Positions 46,417-56,340 of a DNA stretch of 64,000 nt are shown one piece after another; positions within the stretch are counted from its first letter, which is position 1; each line of letters starts with the position of its first letter. The position numbers and the translations under genes were made by a program. Below the pieces are notes generated by a model. It ran no database searches. It saw nothing but the letters and a program-made list of their open reading frames with translations, and had not been told where the DNA came from. The stretch is from positions 57,762,657-57,826,656 of the forward strand of contig OZ038517.1 in the NCBI GenBank assembly GCA_964036315.1, written 5' to 3'. Source of the stretch: Acanthosepion esculentum. Taxonomy: Eukaryota; Mollusca; Cephalopoda; Sepiida; Sepiidae.

Positions 46417-48000
46417 ATTCAGCTGCGAACATTTTTATGTTTGGTGAATTTAATGCTTTAAGTGGCTTAAACATTCTAATTTTCTGATTTTGCCGGTGTT
46501 CAGACTTTCAATTTTTCCGTTGCTCCGTCTCTCACACAACTAGTGGATTTCCATACTCGTTTCTCTAATAAATCTTATCGATATTCTTCATTACTTGATT
46601 TCTTCCGTACATCCTCTCCTAGCTCTTGTCGAGAAGCGAAAACCTGTCCTTTTGGTAATTCGGATCAAGCTGTAGTATGCGTTAATATCTCATTTTAGTT
46701 GTCTGTTACACAAGAATTCACCAAGCTTCTATCTGTTAACAGCATACTGATTGCGATGCGTTTCATGATTTTCTTCGTGAAATCCATCGGATTGATATTC
46801 TTAACCTTATATGCCACAAAGGTTTCTTCTTGGGCTTAGCTCAATAAGAAACCTTTGTGGTGAAACCACAAACCTCTCCATAGTTCACATCGGCCAGTTC
46901 AGCTAAATTTTTCCAGCTATACTAGCGGGAAGGTTCCGATCACAATAGAAGCTTAATTGTATCTGCGCATAATTGTAAACGTGTCCTCGAAGGGGGTAAG
47001 TCTTTGTTTGCTAATAGAATGAAGCACACCGTATAGCCTCTAACAACTTTGGCTCTCGTGACTACTGGGGGTTATGTTAAGTCCTTCACCCTTTTCTTTT
47101 CACTCAGTTTGCGGTGTTAACATCTTTGTTTGGTTCATAAATTCTCGCCTAATTATACTCTTGATTCATCTGGAGTATCTTTGCCTAAATTTCCCCTTAG
47201 GGAAGAATCCCTGTTGAGTGATATGCATATAACTCTCTACGTGGTTTCTGCTATCATCACATAAAACATGTGGATCTGATGACAACCCTGCAATAGTCCT
47301 TAAGAAATATGCTCTTGAACTGCTTAATGTTCCCTCCAAACTCTACAATAAATGTCTTGCTGCTCCCTGCTTGTTGGATATCTTTTTCTGTAGCTCTAGT
47401 CATTAAGAACTCAGGCGAAGCTTTTTGGTCTTTTTAACTCTAGGCCTATTAATCTTCTACCTCTTTTTCTCAAAGTAATAGAGACCCTAATCAATTCTGA
47501 ATTGGTCCAGCATCTCACGTAAGACCCGGTTTTCAAATAAGCAATATAGTTTCCGCTTCTCTAGGTCAACTGCTGATGTATTAACGATTATTGCTGAAAG
47601 AGTCTATCAAACTTTAAAGAAGAATGGTGAAGCACAGGCTGTTGCTTTAGGCACATCGAAAGCATTTGAAATTGTTTGGTCTAGCGGTCTTTTTTCACAC
47701 GTTGCGATTTTATAGTATTTCTGTGCGAATTTTTGAATTGATTGTTTTATCAAATCGCGAAATGAAAATTGTCCTGAACGACCACACTTCTAGATCTTTC
47801 TACAGTAATGTAGGTGTCCCCCAGGGCTGTATACTTGGACCTATGCTGTTCTTAATTTTGATTAATGACCTTCCTGGTGACCTCAGTTCTCAGCTCGGTA
47901 TCTATGTTGATGATACAAATATTTACTTCAGGTTTAATAGTTTCTGATCAGTTCCATATGGTCTAATTGGCAGTTGATCTCAAAAATGGCCTACAATGGG
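46415..48000 (+). pseudogene. LINE remnant: endonuclease and reverse transcriptase
   Basis: Plus-strand fragments in order: FGEFNA and SVAPSLTQLVDFHTRFSN (AP-type endonuclease 'GDFNxHHxxWL ... LTQLVxFPTRI'), SDQAVVCVNIS, then RSTADVLTIIAERVYQTLK followed by GEAQAVALGTSKAFEIVW (RT palm with the first Asp replaced by Gly), NVGVPQGCILGPMLFLILIN and LGIYVDDTNIYF, which holds the catalytic YxDD as YVDD. The last frame, 47666-47947, is open. Frameshifts and stops occur elsewhere. Same family as the minus-strand copy at 51840-52960. Confidence 0.82.
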
Positions 48001-48700
48001 GGGTAAAAATGGCTTGTTAATTTTAGCGCATCCCAAACAAAACTGCTCCCTATCAATCATCTGAGAGAGATTTTCTACCTTTCATCAGCATGGCTGATGC
48101 TAACCTCCAGGATTCTGAAAAGAATGAATTGAATAATAAAATCGGACAGTTTAGAAGTGATGTCTCCTGCTTGTGATGAATATCTGTAAAATTAAAAAAA
48201 ATTAACAGAAGCGAATGGCATTAATGATAGAGTGGATAGAAGTAGCAATTAGCAATTAGAATCAACGTGGAATGTAGATATACTCTTGCCAACCTAAACG
48301 TAGGGAGACGGTAGAGAATTTAGTCATTAAAATTTGGTAACGATCAGCTTGTTATTTAGTTCTTTAGAAAACTAAATGGCTAAAAAGGTTAGTTATCCAT
48401 ATAGTTATCGAAAAACGATCAACGGGAAAGAAAAATGGAGGAAAAAAAATAAAGGCACCTAAGAAACATGCAAATTCATTTTGCGTTAAGCGAACATTTT
48501 AAAGTAATAATTATACTAATATCAACTCTAATGACTAGTGAAAATAATGAACTTTTTCCATTAAAATTATATATCTCTTTCTAATGTTTTACTTTTTAAA
48601 TTTCTTGTAACGTGAATTTTGTCTTTTGAAATCCTTCGGTTTCTTGGGTTTCCAAAATTTTTCATTTTTAAGAATTTTTTCATAACATTTATGTCATGAG
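48001..48700. other. LINE tail and AT-rich DNA
   Basis: To about 48130 a decayed continuation of the LINE can be suspected (SISMADANLQDSE-like text); after that nothing is recognised. Confidence 0.4.
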
Positions 48701-48701
48701 T

Positions 48702-48702
<1 letters not shown>

Positions 48703-48772
<70 letters not shown>
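48703..48772. repeat. (CA)n microsatellite
   Basis: About 35 uninterrupted CA units. Confidence 0.98.
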
Positions 48773-48773
<1 letters not shown>

Positions 48774-49084
48774 GAGGGACATCCCAAATAACTTTAATTT
48801 CTACAGAACCTACAACAGAAAAAAGGAGTATAAGAACACAATTTGACAAAACAAAGACATAATTGATTTTGCTGTAAGAATTTAGAAATTATTAAATTAT
48901 CTTTAATGAATAAAATCAATTGCCTATCTAATTAATAAATTCCCTTCCGATGTTGTCTTATCCGTGTGTAAGTGAGAATTTGACAGTCCGAATAAATCCA
49001 TGACCTGGCACAGTTATTACAATTACATGTATGTTTGATCTGAAATTTCCTCTCAATAAGCGAGTTATACCACCAGTGAATTAA

Positions 49085-49510
49085 GTGAATAAACAAAATT
49101 TATTAAAGAAAAACGAAAACCGTCGGTGGAACCAACGAACAACTTACCAAATAATCTAAATACTCTTAAACAAGATAACATATCGAACAAAACAACTATA
49201 AGAATAAAGAAAAAGACTTGATGGCAAACTCAATAAAGTGCTCGACGCCTAGATTATGTAAAACAGAGCAAAAGACGTTTGACATTGTTAATTCCTCTGA
49301 AAGGATGGCACTGTTCATAACCAGAGTTTCATGCTCACGCGATCTTCAGACGACTTCAACGCAAATGAAAGAAGAGGGTTAGGGAATTTTTATATAGCCC
49401 ATAACCGTAAACTGCATATCTTAGAGCATCACAGGAAAAAAAATAAAGCAAAATAATTTCATTTAAAAACCGGTTAAAAACTCACAGGAGGGAAAGAAAA
49501 TAAGCCAAAA
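49085..49510 (-). repeat. Interspersed repeat with hammerhead-like motif, copy 1
   Basis: About 420 bp shared in direct orientation with 50035-50400: CGGTGGAACCAACGA, GATGGCAAACTCA..AAAGTG, GAAAGGATGGC, CCAGAGTTTCATGCTCACGC and ATCTTCAGACGACT are recognisable in both. Copy 1 has an extra 60-70 bp after AATGAAAGAAG. No protein is coded. Read on the minus strand it carries CTGAAGA ... GAAAC, the core words of a hammerhead ribozyme. Confidence 0.85.
49315..49354 (-). ncRNA. Hammerhead-ribozyme-like motif, decayed copy
   Basis: Minus strand: TCGT, CTGAAGA, a stem II capped by GTGA, GAAAC, TCTG, GTT, ATGA. The core is intact, but stem I keeps only four base pairs (UCGU with AUGA) because the 3' strand has diverged from copy 2. 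Probably inactive. Confidence 0.3.
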
Positions 49511-50034
49511 AACAAAACAAAACAAAAAACACAAAACCTGTGGGTGGGATTAATTAATAATGACTGCACTAAAGAACCGGAGTCAATGGAAAAAAAAAAC
49601 CAATAAAAAATAAACCAATATCCTAGTTAGGTGGCACAATAGGTATTTTATATTATATCTACATCTGTTAATTAAATTGTGTTCTATTAAGTATTTTGTT
49701 ATTGCTGCTTAAACTTGGTATAGTAAATTGTTTCTTCTGGACAAAGCCTGCACTTATCCGTAGCGTTTTTATATGTGCTACTTTTTTTTTTTTATAAATT
49801 ATAATTTCAGAGGACTTACCTACTTCTCAAATTTTCGGGTTTTCAAAACGTATGTATGCTCCACAATAAAAAATCCAGACACCCCAGCACCGTCATAGCT
49901 ACCAATTACAACGTCGAAGTACAAGTGAGTACCTGAAATGCACTTCTTCCATACTGCTTATACTTAAGTTTTACTTTAAGATATTAGTGCTCTACCACCA
50001 GACTAACGGGAGTTGTTGTTGTTGTTATTATTAT

Positions 50035-50400
50035 TAAACGAAAAGTAAAACTGTTGGTGAAACCAACAGATAACTTGCCAAAAGATCTAAATAACCTTAA
50101 GCAAGATAAAATCTCGAACAAGGACAGCCATAAGAAAAAGTCCTAATGGCAAACACCTACCAACTCTGTAAAGTGATCGATGTATAGATTAGCTAGACAG
50201 GACAAAAACGCTTGACAACGTTAAATCCTATGAAAGGATGGCCCAAATCGTAACCAGAGTTTCACACTCACGCAATCTTCAGACGACTCGAATACAAATG
50301 AAAGAAGCAAAGCATCACAAGAAAAAAGTAAAACAAAATAATTTAATTTAAAAACCCATGGAAAACCACACCTTCACTCGGGGGTGGGGAAATAAGCAAA
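50035..50400 (-). repeat. Interspersed repeat with hammerhead-like motif, copy 2
   Basis: Second copy of the 49085-49510 repeat, same orientation, about 20-25 percent diverged by eye and with different small indels. A LINE remnant on the plus strand begins 150 bp further on. Element class unknown; Penelope-like ends and retrozymes are candidates because of the hammerhead-like motif. Confidence 0.85.
50242..50292 (-). ncRNA. Type I hammerhead-ribozyme-like motif, best copy
   Basis: Minus strand, 5' to 3': UUCGAGUCGU, CUGAAGA, UUGC-GUGA-GUGU, GAA, AC-UCUG-GU, U, ACGAUUUGGG. The core CUGANGA and GAAA are intact (position 7 may vary in the family). Stem I forms ten consecutive pairs, five of them G-U. 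Stem II has a GUGA tetraloop and three weak pairs but a U-U at its base. Stem III is two pairs with a four-base loop. Cleavage would fall after the U, between 50252 and 50251. Read by eye; activity is unproven. Confidence 0.45.
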
Positions 50401-50559
50401 GAAAATCATCAAAATTTGGATCAGTGTCTATCAGGTGAGTTCTGAGGTTCTTAGATATGTTGGGCGTACACATTGGGATTGGTTTGATGAAAATGATCCC
50501 GAAATTTTCTGGAAGCCAGGAACCAAGTACACCAGAAGTACCTGAGAAAGACTGAACAG

Positions 50560-51235
50560 TTATTCCAGTCATTAAAAAATGCCAAGTTATTATTGCAACA
50601 TCATCTCCGCAGAATGAAAGACTAGACTTGTCCAACAGAATACAGGTAACCTATGATACTAGAAAAAAACCCCTCAAAGACTGTATTGTCAAATGCCAAA
50701 AATCATCATCAGTTGCACCTCTTAAGTCTAAAGATGGTACAGTTATACTTAAAGATTCTGTTGATGTCAGAAATAGATGGATCCAGCATTTTACAGTGCT
50801 TCTTCACAATCTATCAGTAATCAATGATGATGTTATTAACAACCTTCATCAGATTGATATCATAAATGGTGGCTCTCCCTATGTTACAGGAAATCCAGAA
50901 AACCATAAAAGCGATTAACACCAGGAAAGCACCTGATCCTGATCTTTATAGTGGTATAAAGTTGTAGTTTTCATGGTGGTATAAAGTTTTCCCAGGAGAT
51001 CCTTCGCTTCATAATTTACATATGGCAAGTTTCCTTCTTACATCAAAACTGAGTTGATGTGATACAATGGGTTTGTTGAAAATTGTCGACAAAACCCGTA
51101 TCGCTAACTCTGACCAGACAGCAAATTTTTGGAGAAAATGTTTTTCTTGGTCGGACTAAAAAGTTTTCTGTATCCGTTGTAATTCGTCGTGACAAATTTC
51201 TTCATGATCGAGCTGAATTTCACTCAGATTTCATA
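50560..51235 (+). pseudogene. LINE remnant, region before and at the start of RT
   Basis: The frame 50628-50918 contains SLKSKDGTVILKDSVDVRNR-type text (read as KSKDGTVILKDSVDVRNRW, then HFTVLLHNLSVINDDVINNL), the linker between endonuclease and RT in LINEs of the kind at 42140. After a frameshift ITRKAPDPDLYS-like text follows, the 'GKAPGPDG' box. Later text is unreadable. It is 3'-incomplete. Confidence 0.65.
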
Positions 51236-51839
51236 AGGGGAAATAACTATTGACATAAAAGAATAAATATATACGCTATTTTTTTCTTATGAATATTTAA
51301 TAAATAAATAAAATTTATTGAATAAATTCACTCGTCGATTCAATCAGTTGGAATTCTGTAGGTTTTGCAAATGCAGAAATAAAGTTTGTCATTTCTGTCA
51401 TTCACATTCTATTTCTGCATTGGTTTTTCACCATCAAATCTTTTAACAACTGAAAAATATATATTTTATACATAAATATCTCCATTTCTACATATGAGAC
51501 AAAATAACTTTCATGTCTCATCAAATTCAGCGAGAATATCTAATACACATACATAAATTATACGCGTGATAGTAGTTTTATTAGTGTTTGATTATACATA
51601 TATACACATATGAATATGTGAATATTTAAACATATTTGGAACCAAGTGAATAAAGATTTACCTTGATGTGGTAGCTGAAACCATGTCTGAACAGAGATTC
51701 ATCTGATGGAGACTTTCTTAGGAGTCCAAATGCCGATGCATGTATGAATTGTAAGATAGAGAAAATATACCTTGACCTTTTACCAAATATAAGTTTTTTT
51801 TAAGCGTTTCGCCCAAAGCAAGGCGGGAAGCCACTAGCA

Positions 51840-52960
51840 CGCAAGGGGTTATAGAGAGTTGGAGCGAGAGCAAATAGGAATGAAAGAGGAAAGGATGAAG
51901 AGAGGATAGGGGATAGATCAAGGCATCTAGAGACGTCGATTGACATTACATTTGAATAGTTGGAGATTATAACTATCAGGGAAACAGGAAAATGGGAGGG
52001 AGTTCCACAGGCGAGAGGTGCGAGACATGGAGCTATTGGAGTAGAAGAGATGGCTACATTTAACAGTTTCGACAGTGAAACGGTGTGAGCGAGATGCCAG
52101 CCTAGTAGAACGCTTAAATTTATGAAGTCTGGGGACCAGCGAAAGTAGCTCATCGGAGCAGTTACCATGAAAATATTTGTAAAAAAAGAGGGAGGCAACG
52201 GCACGTCTGTGAGAGAGCGACTACAGATGAGATGCCAGATCAGGGCCAATGACATTGCATATCCGTCTCTGGATCTTATCAAGAACCTTGAGACATACAG
52301 AAGGGGCACCAGATTTTTCTAGCCGGAGTCGATCCTTCAAATCTACAAATCAACCATTCGCCCTTGCATGAAGTATTGCTGCCATATAAGAAAAAATTCC
52401 TGGCTCGGCACAGGGAGCCAACTTTCCTTGCGGTGGACGAAGCTATTGACTCAATGTATTTGTCCCATCTCAGGTCGGCAGTTAATGTGAGACCGAGTAG
52501 TCGCAAAGAGGAACTCTCGAGAAGTTGGGCGTCAGACATTCTAATGGAGGGGGGCAGGGATGGTTCTCTGTGGTGAGTAATAGAGAGAGGTTTTGTTTTT
52601 GAGCCAGTTCCTGCCCCAGTTCCCAACTGATTGGAGGTTCTTTTCGAGACGAACACTAGATTTGTTTTTGAGGCAGGAGTAAATTGTGGTGTCGTCCGCG
52701 TAGATGCCTACTTGGGGATCTATGACGTCAGGAAGGCCATTGATGAAGATAAGGAACATAGTAAGATGGAGCCTTGGGGAACACCTGCGTTCGTGAGGGA
52801 GGAGCTGGAGGAGAATCTATTGAGAACGACCTTCAATATACGGTTTGATAGGAATGATTGTATTAAGTCAAACAATCGACCTGAAATTCCATAAACCTGA
52901 AGGTTGCGAAGAAGGCCACCATTCCAAACCCTATCAAACGCTTTGGTGCGTCTTCAAAAT
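51840..52960 (-). pseudogene. LINE remnant: RT palm to C-terminus
   Basis: Minus strand, in order from 52960 down: RVWNGGLLRNLQVYGISG, FLSNRILKVVLN and NAGVPQGSIL; a small deletion before MFLIFINGLPDV; QVGIYADDTTIYSCL with the catalytic YADD; FLGLTL-type SSLRLLGLTLTADLRWDKYI; KVGSLCRARNF; then VPLPPSFFTNIFMVTAPM and the terminal CLDLSPILSSSFPLSF. Together these give the palm, thumb and C-terminal part of the same LINE family as 46415-48000. Frameshifts at about 52750, 52320 and 51830. The endonuclease half is missing (5' truncation). Confidence 0.85.
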
Positions 52961-52964
52961 AATA

Positions 52965-55004
52965 TTCACTCTAGTTGAAAAGAGAAAAAAAAACATCAAA
53001 TTTAAAAAAAATGAAATCTTGAACATTGAAACTACATTGAAACTTCAGGAGACTACAGAAATATTTTCAAAGAAAAAAGATAAATTGTAAGGAAATCAAT
53101 ATAAACTACGAATATTTGATAATTGGTCGGATTTTTAACTTCAGAAGAAAACCATAAAAAGGATTTTTCCGAAGAAAACATTTACATTGTATTTTCGATA
53201 TAAAAGTATATTACTGGTCGCCAAAGATTCAAAATAGATTAAAAATGCAACACGCCATCAAGTATAGAAACTGAAATTGAGAAGACATAAAGATATAGAT
53301 GGTCGATTTTGCATTTTAAAAACAAACCGCTTTAAAGTTTTCTTAAGACAGATTGGAATAACAAAATGTATTCTAAAACGATCATAAAACCTTGAAAAAG
53401 ATGTGGCGCCATTAAAATGACACTGACAATTATTGTCTTATTTTTGTGCACTACTTATCTTGAAAATATCATTTTTCTAAAGAAAATGTCTTGACAGATA
53501 AATGAAAATGGGACTAGAAGACTAAAAGACCTTTCTGGAATATCCTAAGTGGTTCTATACAGCTCCACACTGAGTGAAAAGCCAATAATTTTACAAGTGA
53601 AAGTATTAAATATCACACCAGACATTTCTCTTGTCATATTCAATTTATGTCGATCCTTTCTAATGTGTTGCCATTCACTTGTTATTTAAATGTCAGATCT
53701 CTATCTCATCATCGAGATCGAACTTTTTCCTGTAAAATAGATCAATAAAACTTTAAATATCAGAAAATATGCTAAAATTTAACTTGCAGGGAGTTTTGCT
53801 TTTACCTTGAATCGACAAAATGAAGTAAAGAGAAATATGATTGTTTAGCTTTTTCGGTCATAATTTCAAACGAAAATTCGATTACGACGTCATAGTGGAT
53901 AATCTTCCGTAGAGTATCGCTTTATCGCTCATCCCGTTCATTCATTTGATTGAAATGCTTTTTTTAAAAACATATGTCATTTTTGTATGGAATTCATATA
54001 ATTTAATGAATAGAATTTTGTGTATATACTTTTTGCTTCACACACATACACAAACACATAATCGCTCTTTCTCATTCTTATGTGTGTTTATGGGAAGTGT
54101 ACAAACATACACGTATATGAAAGACATTTATATGTTTTATATGAAATATTAATGGAATTCTTACCTGTTTCAGAAAGTCGCAAGACGTGTGTATAAACAT
54201 ATATATTTATAATTCATATAAAATCTCCCAAATTGCTTGCATCTGGGTAACATTTGGCAAGAATGCTTTTATAGCGCAATAGATGAAGAAGAGACATATG
54301 TAATTTAAAAATCGGGCAGTATAAGTTAATTGCTGCTGCGACGGGCACGGCATAATGAATCGAATAAAATCAAGCAACAGATAAGCAATTATCGATTTCG
54401 ATTTCGCCATAAGCGCTTATCGATTTTGCCATTCGAGATGACGGATGATGGCTGCTATTTCGGCGTCTACAAGAAGGAAATGAAGATATTTGAATCGCAG
54501 CAACAGAAGGATGAAATTAGTTTTATTTTTCTATTTTTAACTTTTTATAAGTGATGACGCATTCAAAGAATTAGGGTTGTCGTATTTTTTGGCATCACTA
54601 GTGTGAAAATGTGTTACGGATTAATGTTTTGCTTTCCTAACTTGTCGATGAAATTTATTGGATTTTCCTATTCAGTGCCAATCACACTCTAAATCTTTAT
54701 TTTCTGACTTTTTTTCATCTCCTTAACACGACAACTGTAGCCTTTCTCCATCAGGCTTGCTTTCTTTTATCATTTTTTAAGTTTTTCCTTGTCGTGAACA
54801 ACTATATGCAAACAGCTGCATAGGAGGACATGTAACATTTCAAAATTTCAATATATGATTCCAAATTAATTTATAACAATAGAAAACAAATTGATTGAAT
54901 TAAGTCATCATAAGAAGCTTTTCGCTTTCAAATTTTTTATTACTCAAAACTATGTTACAGCACTGTTTTAGTAAAAAAAAGCGCATATATTAAAGAAGCC
55001 TTTT
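52965..55004. other. AT-rich stretch, no gene recognised
   Basis: About 2 kb with no motif. A 74-codon plus frame at 54330-54554 is basic (RFRFRHKRL) but has no known domain, and I do not call it a gene. Confidence 0.4.
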
Positions 55005-55056
55005 ACTCTAATATAAAATCACAGGTCATGATATTAGGTATACTCTTCTGGTACCG
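55005..55056 (-). pseudogene. 3' stub of the Tc1-like element left of the P insertion
   Basis: Joined across the P element, the minus-strand reading from 59870 runs EAILKKKYGLN and continues here as RYQKSIPNIMTCD, the usual end of Tc1-like transposase followed by its untranslated end. This supports one Tc1-like copy split by the P element. Confidence 0.45.
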
Positions 55057-55065
55057 GTTTAGGCC
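55057..55065 (+). repeat. Target-site duplication, left copy
   Basis: GTTTAGGCC, identical to 59818-59826. P elements duplicate 8 bp; one base of this 9-bp match may be chance or belong to the inverted repeat. Confidence 0.8.
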
Positions 55066-55088
55066 GTGACCTCCGAGAGACAAGGCCT
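55066..55088 (+). repeat. P-element terminal inverted repeat, left
   Basis: GTGACCTCCGAGAG then ACAAGGCCT; pairs with 59795-59817 at 21 of 23 positions. Confidence 0.88.
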
Positions 55089-55309
55089 ATTCGGTAGTGA
55101 CGTGACGTCACAAAAGTAGTCCATGCAGTGAAACAGACAGTAATCATAATGTAACGAATAATTGTAAGAAAAAAATTAGTTTTAGAAAACTTTTAAAAAA
55201 TACATTGTTTTACAAAACAAATAAACAGAATTGGATTTTATACAGAACTTTATTTCATATTAATTTTTTTAAAATAACCGATAAGAAAAAAAAATGTTGC
55301 TGAATGTTT

Positions 55310-56040
55310 TGTTAAAGAAATTAATTTTAAAGACTGAAATTCGTTCATTATTTTATTTGTTTCAAATTTGAAAACATTTTTTAAATCATTATCAGTATTG
55401 TTTTAATTTGCATGTTTTTATCTTAATTTTAGTAATTATTCTGTAAAGTTACAATATCGTAATTATTAATGATTTTATTCATATACACTCGGACAGCAAC
55501 AACTCAATTATGAATTTGGAAACAAATAAACAATTAAATAAATAGACGAGCAAATTACATGTAAATGATAAATAAACGATTAAAATAAGAAACAAATAAA
55601 CTAAATACATGAAAGGAAAGTAAATAAATTTGATACAAAAAAGAGATTTAAAATTCAAATAATACTTATAGAAAAGTAGGTTACAGACAATTCATTTTAA
55701 GAATGAAAATGAAATTCATTCATGATTTCAATTGTTTCACATTTGAACATTTTTTATAAATCATAATCAGCATTGTTTTAATTTGCATGTTTTTATTTCA
55801 ATTTTAATAATTATTCTGTGAAGTTACAATTTTTGTAATCATTAAGAGATTATTACAGTAACAACTGAATTATGAATTAGGGAACAAACAATTAAATAAG
55901 CAAATTATAATTAAATGATGAATAAATAAAACAATTAAACATAAACAAGAAACAAAAACACAAACAAGAAAATAAATTAGATACAAACAATAAATAGATT
56001 TAAAAATCAAATAATACTTTCAGAAAAATAGGTTACTGAT
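55310..56040. repeat. Tandem duplication inside the P element
   Basis: 55310-55685 and 55690-56040 are diverged direct copies: TGTTTTAATTTGCATGTTTTTAT, then AATTATTCTGT.AAGTTACAAT and CAACT.AATTATGAATT, then AAATAATACTT..AGAAAA.TAGGTTAC occur in the same order in both. They lie in the non-coding 3' part of the element. Confidence 0.8.
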
Positions 56041-56340
56041 ACAAAATTTAGCTGAATGAAGTTTTCTTTTTCTGCTTAACTTGTTACTTGTAATATTATT
56101 TTCCCTAGAACAAAAATTATTTAAAAGAGCATTTGTAGAGCTCCAGACAAACATTCTTTGTATTTTTTCTATATTGTGACCCTCATCACAAGTGTCAACA
56201 TAAAAAAGAACCTCATAATCTGCAAAAAACATTCAATGTTATATGCATGGCTTATTTTATTTTTCTTTGATTTACTGAATGAAGAAAAGAATGATTTTTT
56301 ATCAGCTTATCAATGACTACATAATTATTCAGAACAAAAT

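Noticed and set aside
46814..46860. 15-bp inverted repeat (CCACAAAGGTTTCTT) with a 17-base loop
   Set aside because: Short, lies inside decayed LINE text; could be chance or a small fold-back event, not strong enough for a feature.
54330..54554. 74-codon basic plus ORF
   Set aside because: No domain, no supporting context; likely chance.
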